From Nocardioides islandensis (GTDB lineage Bacteria > Actinomycetota > Actinomycetes > Propionibacteriales > Nocardioidaceae), in the NCBI RefSeq assembly GCF_015352455.1, contig NZ_JADKPN010000016.1:61823-125822 (forward strand): 64,000 bases of DNA. The letters are read 5' to 3'. This document shows, in pieces, positions 29,493 to 37,314 of the stretch (its first letter is position 1; each line of letters opens with the position of its first letter). The notes under the pieces were generated by a model. It was given only the letters and a program-made list of their open reading frames with translations, was not told where the DNA came from and did no database searches. The position numbers were made by a program, and so were the translations under genes.

Positions 29493-30866
29493 CTAGCGCG
29501 GCAGCCGGATTCTCGCCACCGTCTCGCCGCCCTCGCGGACCAGCTCGATGGTGCCCTGGTGGCGCTCGACGACGACGCGGCGGGCGATGTCGAGGCCGAG
29601 GCCGGTGCCCTTGCCGACGTCCTTGGTCGTGAAGAAGGCGTCGAAGGCGCGGCTCTCCGCCTCCGGCGAGAGGCCGGGGCCGCTGTCCGCGATCTCGATC
29701 ACGATCGCGTCGTCCTCGGCGCGCGTGCTGATGCGCAGCGTGCCGACGCCGTCCATCGCGTCGACGGCGTTGTCGATGAGGTTCGTCCAGACCTGGTTGA
29801 GCTCGCCGGCGTACGCGTCGATCCGCGGCAGGTCGGGCGCGAAGTCGCGCTGCACCTCGACACCGTCCTTCAGCTTGTGCCCGAGCATCACGAGCGTGCT
29901 GGTCAGGCCCTCGACGACGTCCACGGGCTGGAGCGACGCGCGGTCCATCTGCGTGTAGGACCGCACCGCGCTCACCAGCTCCGAGACCCGGCCGGTCGCC
30001 TCGCGCAGCTCGCCGAGCTGGGCCGCGACCGACAACGTGCCGGCGACCCACGAGAGCCCGGCCTGCAACGCCCGTCCGGGCAGCAGGTCGGCGGCCTTCT
30101 CGCACCAGTCGATCGGTACGCCGGCTCCGGCCAGCGTCGCGGCCAGGGCCCAGGCGTCCTCGACGTCGTGGTCCTCGAGCCACTCGCCGAGCTCCTCCTC
30201 GGCGTCCGAGATCTGCATCGGTGAGCGGGTCGCGGCCGGTGGCTCGATCGTCCGGCGCAGCCGCTCGAGCGCGAGGAACTGCTCGGCGGTGATGGCGCCC
30301 TCGGCCAGCTGGCCCAGCGAGGCCAGCAGGCCGTCCAGCGTCGTGCCCATGGTGCCGACGGTGCGCACCGCCGCCGAGGCCGGGTTGTTGAGCTCGTGGG
30401 CGAGACCGGCCGACAGCGTGCCGAGGGTGACCAGCGACTCCCGCTGCCGGACGGTGGCCTCGATCGTGCGCGCCGTCCCGAACACCCCGCGCACCAGGTG
30501 CACCGCCAGCGGCAGCCACTCCTCCATCAGGTCGCGCAGGTCGTGAGCGGGCACCTTGAGCAGCCGCCCGAACTCGACCCCGCGTCCGGTCGCGAGGTAC
30601 ACGCCGTCGTCGTCCCACGCGCGGAAGCCGCCGGCCCACCGGCCCGGCAGCATCTGCCCGACGCGGGCCTCCTCGCGGCCGACCGTGCGGAACAGGTCGA
30701 CCGCACCGTCGACCAGCACCCACCAGTGGTCGGCCGGGTCGCCCTCGGTGAACAGCTGGAGCCCCGGCTCGATCTCGACGGTGTGGCCGACGTCGAGCAG
30801 CCGCTGCAGTCGCTCGTCGTTGACCTTCTCGAAGATGGCCAGCTGCCGGAGCTCGTCGACGCGCAC
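29493..30866 (-). CDS. Sensor histidine kinase with N-terminal cyclic-nucleotide-binding domain
   Basis: A 457-residue soluble kinase. Residues 5-120 form a cNMP-binding (CRP-like) domain. The H-box is LSAGLAHELNNPASAA with the phospho-acceptor H157. A long helical insert of about 170 residues follows, then the HATPase domain with N-box NLIDNAVDAM (N366), G1 box DSGPG (394-398) and G2 box GKGTGLGL (418-425). No membrane helix is present. It begins 10 bases after the receiver/thioredoxin-reductase fusion, its likely partner. It would sense a cyclic nucleotide or redox-linked signal and phosphorylate that receiver; the ligand is unknown. The GTG at 30866 is used as the start. Confidence 0.88.
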   Translation of the reverse strand: MRVDELRQLAIFEKVNDERLQRLLDVGHTVEIEPGLQLFTEGDPADHWWVLVDGAVDLFRTVGREEARVGQMLPGRWAGGFRAWDDDGVYLATGRGVEFGRLLKVPAHDLRDLMEEWLPLAVHLVRGVFGTARTIEATVRQRESLVTLGTLSAGLAHELNNPASAAVRTVGTMGTTLDGLLASLGQLAEGAITAEQFLALERLRRTIEPPAATRSPMQISDAEEELGEWLEDHDVEDAWALAATLAGAGVPIDWCEKAADLLPGRALQAGLSWVAGTLSVAAQLGELREATGRVSELVSAVRSYTQMDRASLQPVDVVEGLTSTLVMLGHKLKDGVEVQRDFAPDLPRIDAYAGELNQVWTNLIDNAVDAMDGVGTLRISTRAEDDAIVIEIADSGPGLSPEAESRAFDAFFTTKDVGKGTGLGLDIARRVVVERHQGTIELVREGGETVARIRLPR

Positions 30867-30876
30867 GTGTCCGTCC

Positions 30877-32553
30877 TCAGGTCGTCGCGAGGTACCGGTG
30901 CACCAGGTGCACGGCCATCGCGCCCTCGCCGACGGCGGAGGCGACGCGCTTCATGGAGTCGAAGCGCACGTCACCGGCCGCGAAGACGCCGGGGACGCTG
31001 GTCTCCAGCGCGTACGGCGCCCGCGCCGGCAGCGGCCAGGTGCTGGTCTCCCCGGCGTCGGTGGCACCACGCACGAGGTCCGGGCCGGTGACGACGTACC
31101 CGCGCCGGTCCCGCGCGACCTCCTTGCCCAGCCAGTCGGTGCGCGGCTCGGCGCCGATGAAGATGAACAGCCAGCTCGCCGGGACCTCGGTGCACGTGCC
31201 GGTGCCGCGGTCGAGGATGGTCAGGCCCTCGAGGTGCCCGTCGCCGCGGACCGAGCGGACCTCGCTGGACGCCCGTACCTCGATCGAGGGGTGCGCCTCG
31301 ATGCGGTCGATGAGGTAGCGCGACATGGATGCCTCGAGGTCCGTCCCGCGCACGACCATCACGACCCGTCCCGCGTGCTTGGCCATGTTCAGCGCGGCCT
31401 GGCCGGCGGAGTTGGCCGCCCCGACGACGTAGACCTCGTCGCCCTCGACCTGACGCGCGTCGCTGGCGTCCGCGCCGTAGTAGATGCCGCGTCCGGTCAG
31501 GTCGTCGAGGCCCTCGGCCTCGAGCCGGCGGTAGGAGACGCCGGTCGTCACGATCACCGAGCGCGCCTCGATGGCACCCCCGTCGAACAGCACCGCCCGT
31601 ACCGGGCCGCGCTGCTCGAGCCCGACCACGTCGCGGGCCAGCACCAGCTCCGCACCGAAGCGCTGGACCTGGGCCAGCGCGCGTGCCGTGAGGTCCGCAC
31701 CGCTGAGGCCCTTCGGGAAGCCGAGGTAGTTCTCGATCGCCGCGCTGGTGCCGGCCTGGCCGCCCGGTGCGTGCCGCTCGACCACGATCGTGGACAGACC
31801 CTCCGACGCTGCGTACACCGCGGACGCCAGGCCCGCCGGGCCGCCGCCGACGATGCACACGTCGTACAGCGGCTGCTGCGCCTGCGTGCTCAAGCCGAGG
31901 GCGTCGGCCAGCTGCACGTTGGTGGGCGCGCGCAGCGGGTCGGCCTCGGCCGGCAGCACGAGCGGCAGGTCCTCGGGGGCCGCGCCGGCGAGGTCGGCCA
32001 GTCGCCGGCCCTCCTCGTCGAGCTCGACGTCGAGCCAGCGGTACGGCACGTGGTTGCGCGCCAGGAAGGTCTTCACCTCGTGCCCGCGGTCGGACCACCG
32101 GTGGTCGACGACACGCAGCTCGGAGGTCTGGTCGGGGTTCTCGGTGTGCCAGTCGCCGAGCAGGTCGTCGAGGACGGGGAACAGCCGCTCCTCGGGCGGG
32201 TCCCACGGCTTCATCAGGTAGTGGTCGAGACCGATGTCGTTGATGGCCTGGATGGCCACCTCGGTGTCGGCGTACGCCGTCAGCAAGACGCGCTTGGCGC
32301 CCACGGCGTACCCGCGCTGCTGCGCCTCGGCCAGCACGTCGATGCCGGTCATCCGCGGCATCCGCTGGTCGGCCGCGATCAGGGCCACCGGGCGGTCGCG
32401 CAGCGTCAGCTCGGCGAGCACCTCGAGGGCCTCCTCGCCGGAGGAGGCACGCACGATGCGGTAGTCGCGGCCGTACTTGCTGCGGAGGTCGCGAGCCAGG
32501 GCGGCCGAGACCTGCTGGTCGTCGTCGACCGTCAGGATGGCGGGCTTCGACAC
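30877..32553 (-). CDS. Receiver domain fused to a thioredoxin-reductase-like flavoprotein lacking CxxC
   Basis: A 558-residue three-part protein. Residues 4-125 are a response-regulator receiver with acidic D10-D12, phospho-acceptor D62 (AADQRMPRMTG), T92 and K115. Residues about 145-225 look like a glutaredoxin/thioredoxin fold (FLARNHVPYRWLDVELDE) without its CxxC. Residues 230-558 are a thioredoxin-reductase-type flavoprotein with FAD motif VGGGPAGL (235-242), NAD(P)H motif VVGAANSAGQAA (from 377) and the C-terminal GVFAAGDVR. Where such reductases have CxxC, this one has YYGADASD, so disulfide reduction is unlikely. GTG 32553 is preferred over ATG 32586 because TATCCT lies 6 bases upstream. 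The kinase gene follows by 10 bases. Function unknown. Confidence 0.88.
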   Translation of the reverse strand: MSKPAILTVDDDQQVSAALARDLRSKYGRDYRIVRASSGEEALEVLAELTLRDRPVALIAADQRMPRMTGIDVLAEAQQRGYAVGAKRVLLTAYADTEVAIQAINDIGLDHYLMKPWDPPEERLFPVLDDLLGDWHTENPDQTSELRVVDHRWSDRGHEVKTFLARNHVPYRWLDVELDEEGRRLADLAGAAPEDLPLVLPAEADPLRAPTNVQLADALGLSTQAQQPLYDVCIVGGGPAGLASAVYAASEGLSTIVVERHAPGGQAGTSAAIENYLGFPKGLSGADLTARALAQVQRFGAELVLARDVVGLEQRGPVRAVLFDGGAIEARSVIVTTGVSYRRLEAEGLDDLTGRGIYYGADASDARQVEGDEVYVVGAANSAGQAALNMAKHAGRVVMVVRGTDLEASMSRYLIDRIEAHPSIEVRASSEVRSVRGDGHLEGLTILDRGTGTCTEVPASWLFIFIGAEPRTDWLGKEVARDRRGYVVTGPDLVRGATDAGETSTWPLPARAPYALETSVPGVFAAGDVRFDSMKRVASAVGEGAMAVHLVHRYLATT

Positions 32554-32559
32554 GGCGTG

Positions 32560-32565
32560 AGGATA
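32560..32565 (-). promoter_or_regulatory. -10 box that decides the start of the receiver/flavoprotein gene
   Basis: On the minus strand TATCCT stands 6 bases before GTG 32553, giving a leaderless mRNA and favouring this start over ATG 32586. Confidence 0.5.
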
Positions 32566-32702
32566 GCGCGGGGCGTGACGTGACATAGCCCACAGCGCGC
32601 CCGATGGGGGCCACCCCGTGTGGCGACGGCCGATCCCGAGGCATAACCTCCAACGGCACCGACGAACTCCAGAATGCTCGCGAATCCAGAAGGGACCACT
32701 GG

Positions 32703-33494
32703 ATGTCCACAGGCGTGACCGGGCCCACCAGGGCCAGGATCCCTGACAAGACCCTGCGGACCGACCGGTGGTGGCTCTACCCGCTGACCACCTTCGTGAT
32801 CTTCTCCGGGTTCGTCGTCTACGCGACGTGGCGGGCGTTCGCCGGCTCGAACTACTTCACCGAGCCGTACCTGTCGCCGTTCTACTCGCCGTGCCTCGGC
32901 GACTGCGTGAACGGCGCTTCGGACTTCGGCCAGCCCTTCGGCTGGTGGCCCCTCTCGGCGGCGCTGATCATCCTGATCTTCCCGCTGGGCTTCCGGATGA
33001 CCTGCTACTACTACCGCAAGGCCTACTACCGCGCGTTCTGGATGAGCCCGCCGGCGTGCGCGGTCGCCGAGCCGCACAAGGCCTACTCCGGCGAGACCCG
33101 GCTGCCGCTGATCCTGAACAACATCCACCGCTGGTTCTGGTACGCCGCCGTGGTGGTCGCGCTGATCCTGAGCTGGGACACGGTCCTCGCGTTCGGTCCG
33201 GCCGAGGGTGAGTCCGACGGCATCCACATGGGTCTCGGCACGCTGATCTTCCTGGTCAACATCGCGCTCATCTGGCTCTACACGCTCTCCTGCCACTCGT
33301 GCCGGCACGCCGTCGGCGGCCGGCTGCGGCACTTCTCCAAGCACCCGGTGCGCTACAAGCTCTGGACCTGGGTGTCCAGGCTGAACGGCGACCACGCGAA
33401 GTACGCGTGGGCCTCGCTGTTCTCCGTGGCGATCGCCGACTTCTACGTCTACCTGTTGTCGACCGGTGCGTTCGACGACCCGAGGTTCTTCTGA
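32703..33494 (+). CDS. Membrane anchor of a second succinate dehydrogenase (Sdh1 type)
   Basis: A 263-residue membrane protein with five hydrophobic helices (about residues 24-44, 79-104, 139-158, 173-198, 230-250) and conserved-looking His/Cys (NNIHRWFWY, SCHSCRHAVGG). Its place directly before a flavoprotein and an iron-sulfur subunit matches the actinobacterial Sdh1 set (Rv0249c-Rv0247c type in mycobacteria, from memory). It would anchor the complex and contact menaquinone. ATG 32703 is used; aaggga lies 8-13 bases upstream. The next gene starts one base after its stop. It shares no obvious sequence with the sdhC at 12703. Confidence 0.85.
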   Translation: MSTGVTGPTRARIPDKTLRTDRWWLYPLTTFVIFSGFVVYATWRAFAGSNYFTEPYLSPFYSPCLGDCVNGASDFGQPFGWWPLSAALIILIFPLGFRMTCYYYRKAYYRAFWMSPPACAVAEPHKAYSGETRLPLILNNIHRWFWYAAVVVALILSWDTVLAFGPAEGESDGIHMGLGTLIFLVNIALIWLYTLSCHSCRHAVGGRLRHFSKHPVRYKLWTWVSRLNGDHAKYAWASLFSVAIADFYVYLLSTGAFDDPRFF

Positions 33495-33495
33495 G

Positions 33496-35364
33496 ATGAC
33501 CGACACCCCGATGGAGGACCGCCACCCGATGACGGGCAACCGCATGTCCGACGAGGAGTCTCGCGGTTCGCACGGCATCGAGCACCACAAGTACGACGTC
33601 GTCGTGATCGGCGCCGGCGGTGCCGGTCTGCGCGCGGCCATCGCGGCGCACGACGCGGGCGCGAGGACCGCCGTCGTCTGCAAGTCCCTGCTCGGCAAGG
33701 CGCACACGGTGATGGCCGAGGGCGGCATCGCCGCGGCCATGGGCAACCTGTGGCCCGACGACAACTGGGAGGTGCACTTCCGCGACACCATGCGTGGCGG
33801 GAAGATGCTCAACAACTGGCGGATGGCCCAGCTGCACGCCCAGGAGGCGCCCGAGCGGGTGCTCGAGCTCGAGGACTGGGGTGCGCTGTTCGACCGCACC
33901 CAGGACGGCCTGATCTCCCAGCGCGACTTCGGCGGCCACCGCTACGCACGGCTCGCCCACGTCGGCGACCGCACCGGCCTGGAGATGATCCGCACGCTCC
34001 AGCAGCGCACGGTGCAGCTCGGCATCGACGTGTTCATGGAGTGCACCGTCACCGACCTGCTCAAGGACGGCGACAAGATCTCCGGCGCCTTCGGCTACTG
34101 GCGCGAGACCGGCCGCTTCATCACGTTCGAAGCGCCGAGCGTCATCCTGGCCACCGGGGGCATCGGCAAGTCGTTCAAGGTCACCTCGAACTCCTGGGAG
34201 TACACCGGCGACGGCCACGCGATGGCCCTGCGCGCCGGCGCGAAGCTGATCAACATGGAGTTCGTCCAGTTCCACCCGACCGGCATGGTGTGGCCGCCGT
34301 CGGTGAAGGGGCTGCTGGTCACGGAGTCGGTGCGCGGCGACGGCGGCATCCTCAAGAACTCCGAGGGCAAGCGGTTCATGTTCGACTACATCCCCGAGTT
34401 CTTCAAGGCGGAGACGGCCGACACCGAGGAGGAGGCCGACCGCTGGTACGAGGACAAGAAGAACAACCGCCGCCCACCCGAGCTGCTCCCGCGTGACGAG
34501 GTCGCGCGCGCGATCAACTCCGAGATCAAGGCGGGCCGGGGCAGCGAGCACGGCGGCATCTACCTCGACATCGCCTCGCGGCGCACGCCGGAGTTCATCC
34601 GCAAGCGGCTGCCGTCGATGTACCACCAGTTCAAGGAGCTGGCCGACGTCGACATCACCGCGGAGCCGATGGAGATCGGCCCGACGTGTCACTACGTCAT
34701 GGGCGGCGTCGAGGTCGACGCGGACACCGAGCTGTCCGCCGTGCCCGGCCTGTACGCCGTGGGCGAGTGCTCCGGCGGCATGCACGGCTCGAACCGGCTC
34801 GGCGGCAACTCGCTGTCCGACCTGCTGGTCTTCGGCCGGCGCGCGGGCGAGTCCGCCGCGGCGTACACGAGCGGCCTCGGCGACGACCGGCCGGCGATCT
34901 CCGACGACGACGTCCGGGCGGCCGAGAAGCACGCGCTGGCGCCGTTCGAGTCGACCGGTGGCGAGAACCCGTACTCCATCCAGCAGGACCTCCAGCAGAA
35001 GATGAACGACCTCGTCGGCATCATCCGCACCGCCGAGGAGCTCACCCAGTCGCTGAAGGAGATCGAGACGCTCAAGGAGCGTGCGCGCAACCTCGTCGTC
35101 GAGGGCCACCGGCAGTACAACCCCGGCTGGCACCTGGCCATCGACCTGCGCAACATGCTGCTGGTCTCCGAGTCGATCGCGAAGGCCGCGCTGGAGCGGC
35201 AGGAGTCGCGCGGCGGGCACACCCGCGACGACTTCCCCGGGCCGAACCCCGAGTGGGGCGCCAAGAACCTCGTGGTGTCGATCTCCGAGGACGGCGAGAG
35301 CGTGATGCTCAACCCGCAGCCGCTGCCCCCCATGCCCGACGACCTGAAGAAGTTCTTCGACTAG
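33496..35364 (+). CDS. sdhA: Succinate dehydrogenase / fumarate reductase flavoprotein subunit (Sdh1 type)
   Basis: A 622-residue flavoprotein. The FAD motif VVIGAGGAGLRAAI starts near residue 36, and H70 in KAHTVMAEGGIAAAMG is the expected covalent FAD site. QFHPTGMVWPP and CHYVMGGVEVDADT are the substrate- and FAD-domain motifs of this family. It oxidises succinate to fumarate. The start at ATG 33496, one base after the anchor gene, gives a 35-residue polar tail before the core. It is clearly a different lineage from the sdhA at 10663, so the organism has two complexes. The iron-sulfur gene follows after 9 bases. Confidence 0.95.
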   Translation: MTDTPMEDRHPMTGNRMSDEESRGSHGIEHHKYDVVVIGAGGAGLRAAIAAHDAGARTAVVCKSLLGKAHTVMAEGGIAAAMGNLWPDDNWEVHFRDTMRGGKMLNNWRMAQLHAQEAPERVLELEDWGALFDRTQDGLISQRDFGGHRYARLAHVGDRTGLEMIRTLQQRTVQLGIDVFMECTVTDLLKDGDKISGAFGYWRETGRFITFEAPSVILATGGIGKSFKVTSNSWEYTGDGHAMALRAGAKLINMEFVQFHPTGMVWPPSVKGLLVTESVRGDGGILKNSEGKRFMFDYIPEFFKAETADTEEEADRWYEDKKNNRRPPELLPRDEVARAINSEIKAGRGSEHGGIYLDIASRRTPEFIRKRLPSMYHQFKELADVDITAEPMEIGPTCHYVMGGVEVDADTELSAVPGLYAVGECSGGMHGSNRLGGNSLSDLLVFGRRAGESAAAYTSGLGDDRPAISDDDVRAAEKHALAPFESTGGENPYSIQQDLQQKMNDLVGIIRTAEELTQSLKEIETLKERARNLVVEGHRQYNPGWHLAIDLRNMLLVSESIAKAALERQESRGGHTRDDFPGPNPEWGAKNLVVSISEDGESVMLNPQPLPPMPDDLKKFFD

Positions 35365-35373
35365 GAGACCCTC

Positions 35374-36150
35374 GTGGCCTACACCCTGAAGATGCGGCTC
35401 TGGCGCGGCGACCAGTCGGGCGGCGAGCTCAAGGACTACGACGTCGAGGTCGAGTCCGGCGAGGTGGTGCTCGACGCGATCCACCGCGTGCAGGCGACCC
35501 AGGCGGGCGACCTCGCGGTGCGCTGGAACTGCAAGGCCGGCAAGTGCGGCTCCTGCTCGGCCGAGGTCAACGGCCGGCCGAAGCTGATGTGCATGTGCCG
35601 GCTCTCGGACTTCGACGAGGCCGAGACCATCACGGTCACGCCGTTGCGCACGTTCCCGGTGATCCGGGACCTGGTCACCGACGTCTCGTACAACTACGAG
35701 AAGGCCAAGGAGCTGCCCTACGTGCAGCTCCCGGAGCGCAAGCCCGGCGAGAAGCGCACGATGATGCAGGAGGACGTCGAGCGCGGCCAGGAGTTCCGCA
35801 AGTGCATCGAGTGCTACCTGTGCCAGAACGTCTGCCACGTCGTCCGTGACCACGAGGACAACAAGAAGGCCTTCTCCGGCCCCCGGTTCTTCCTGCGGTA
35901 CGCCGAGCTCGACATGCACCCCCTCGACACCGCCGACCGCCGCGAGCGCGCCCAGGACTCGGCGGGCATCGGCATGTGCAACATCACCAAGTGCTGCACC
36001 GAGGTCTGCCCCGAGGGCATCCACATCACCGACAACGCGATCATCCCCATGAAGGAGCGCGTGGCCGACAAGAAGTTCGACCCGCTGGTGTGGCTCGGCG
36101 ACAAGATCGGCATCCGCAACAAGGACAACGAGGGCCGTACGCCGGTCTGA
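35374..36150 (+). CDS. sdhB: Succinate dehydrogenase / fumarate reductase iron-sulfur subunit (Sdh1 type)
   Basis: A 258-residue electron-transfer subunit. The [2Fe-2S] ligands are C53, C58, C61 and C73 (CKAGKCGSC). The C-terminal domain has CIECYLCQNVCHV (C144, C147, C150, C154) and CNITKCCTEVCPEGI (C202, C207/C208, C212). The GTG at 35374 is preceded by ggag. It closes the second sdh operon, and a perfect 28-bp palindrome follows 13 bases after the stop, likely the transcript end. Confidence 0.95.
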   Translation: MAYTLKMRLWRGDQSGGELKDYDVEVESGEVVLDAIHRVQATQAGDLAVRWNCKAGKCGSCSAEVNGRPKLMCMCRLSDFDEAETITVTPLRTFPVIRDLVTDVSYNYEKAKELPYVQLPERKPGEKRTMMQEDVERGQEFRKCIECYLCQNVCHVVRDHEDNKKAFSGPRFFLRYAELDMHPLDTADRRERAQDSAGIGMCNITKCCTEVCPEGIHITDNAIIPMKERVADKKFDPLVWLGDKIGIRNKDNEGRTPV

Positions 36151-36163
36151 GCGGGCGGCCTGT

Positions 36164-36191
36164 CGGTTTCACCGGCCGGCCGGTGAAACCG
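36164..36191. terminator. Perfect 28-bp palindrome after the second sdh operon
   Basis: cggtttcaccggcc (36164-36177) is followed at once by its exact inverse ggccggtgaaaccg (36178-36191). As RNA it is a long perfect stem; as DNA it is a two-fold symmetric site. Terminator, repeat unit or protein-binding site are all possible. Confidence 0.55.
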
Positions 36192-36262
36192 CCGCTGGAT
36201 GGGTGAAGCTTCGCGTCCTGCGCAAGGATTGCCCGTCCAGCGACGCCGGGGGCGGCCGCCGC

Positions 36263-36268
36263 TAGCGT
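36263..36268 (+). promoter_or_regulatory. -10 box of the GH16-like gene
   Basis: TAGCGT lies 6 bases before ATG 36275, in leaderless spacing. It supports this start codon, which has no ribosome site. Confidence 0.45.
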
Positions 36269-36274
36269 CGCCGC

Positions 36275-37018
36275 ATGGCGTTCCGCGACGACTTCGACGG
36301 GCCCGAGCTGGACACCGGCGTCTGGTTCCCCTGGTACCTCCCGGCCTGGAGCTCGAGGGACCAGACCCGGGCGTCGTACCGCATCGAGGACTCCTGCCTC
36401 GTCCTCGACATCCCGACCGACCACCCGACGTGGCCGGTCCACGAGCCGCCGTTGCGGGTCTCCGCCATCCAGTCCGGCAGCTGGTCCGGGCCGACGGGCA
36501 GCACGCTGGGCCAGCAGCGCTTCCGCGAGGGCCTGACCGTCCGGGAGGAGCAGCCACGCTTCGAGGGCTGGCTGCCCAGCAGCGGTCACGTCGAGATCCG
36601 CTGCCGGATGACGATCTCGCCGCGGTCCATGGGGGCGCTGTGGCTGGCCGGGCTCGAGGACGACCCGGAGCAGCTGCGCTGCGGCGAGCTGTGCGTGGTG
36701 GAGATCTTCGGCCGGTCCGTGCGCGACGGGAGCGCGGAGGTCGGCGTGGGCATCAAGGCGTTCCGCGACCCGGCGCTGACCCAGGACTTCGACTCGCCCC
36801 GGCTGCCGATCGACCCGGCGGACTTCCACACCTACGCGGTCGACTGGGACGGGTCGGAGGCGGTCTTCTCGGTGGACGGCGAGGACGTACGCCGCTGCCC
36901 ACGGCCGCCGACGTACCCGCTCCAGCTGATGGTCGCGGTCTACGACTTCCCGCAGTGGTCGGTCGGCGGGGACGACCACCTCGTCCCGGAGCTGGTCGTC
37001 GACCACATCGCGGGCTGA
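36275..37018 (+). CDS. Glycoside hydrolase family 16-like protein with altered catalytic motif
   Basis: A 247-residue beta-jelly-roll protein. DDFDGPELDTGVWFPWYLPAW at the start (in part FDGPELDTGVW) and the late VDWDGSEAVFSVDGEDV are typical of GH16 glucanase/galactanase folds. The catalytic ExDxxE motif should lie near residues 138-143, where ELCVVE has Cys in place of the Asp between the two Glu. It may be a weak hydrolase, a carbohydrate-binding relative or have another role. No signal peptide is seen, so it appears cytoplasmic, unlike most GH16 enzymes. It stands alone, with a hairpin after its stop. Confidence 0.75.
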   Translation: MAFRDDFDGPELDTGVWFPWYLPAWSSRDQTRASYRIEDSCLVLDIPTDHPTWPVHEPPLRVSAIQSGSWSGPTGSTLGQQRFREGLTVREEQPRFEGWLPSSGHVEIRCRMTISPRSMGALWLAGLEDDPEQLRCGELCVVEIFGRSVRDGSAEVGVGIKAFRDPALTQDFDSPRLPIDPADFHTYAVDWDGSEAVFSVDGEDVRRCPRPPTYPLQLMVAVYDFPQWSVGGDDHLVPELVVDHIAG

Positions 37019-37030
37019 GGCGGGCACGAG

Positions 37031-37071
37031 CTGACCGGCCGACCGGAGGGGGGGTCCGGTCGACCGGCCAG
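37031..37071 (+). terminator. Long hairpin after the GH16-like gene
   Basis: ctgaccggccgaccgga (37031-37047) pairs with tccggtcgaccggccag (37055-37071) over 17 positions with two mismatches, around a 7-G loop. It begins 13 bases after the stop. Confidence 0.6.
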
Positions 37072-37238
37072 CAGCCTGGGGGGGCGCCCCTGTTCCTGCC
37101 ACGGCACGGGGCTCTCCGCCTGGCCGCGCAGCACAGGACGGGGGACCCGGTCGCGCGACCAGCAGATATGTGCAGCGCCGTGCCCGAGCCCTGGAGCGCC
37201 GATGTGTGGTCGCGCTCCTGGCTCACACACAGGGCGGC

Positions 37239-37266
37239 GACTTCGTGAGCGGAATGTTACGAAGTC
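37239..37266. promoter_or_regulatory. Perfect inverted repeat between convergent genes
   Basis: gacttcgt (37239-37246) and acgaagtc (37259-37266) are exact inverted copies separated by 12 bases. They lie in the gap between the convergent GH16-like and GT4 genes, 49 bases past the GT4 stop. It may be a protein-binding site or a terminator for the GT4 transcript. Confidence 0.35.
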
Positions 37267-37314
37267 AACGGATCGCGCACCAAATCCCCGGAGGGAACAC
37301 CGGAAACGCCCAGG

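Noticed and set aside
33268..36024. Very long minus-strand open frame opposite the second sdh operon
   Set aside because: Its composition (Leu/Val/Asp/Arg-rich, no motifs) is typical of the antisense frame of GC-rich genes, and the plus-strand sdh genes are certain.
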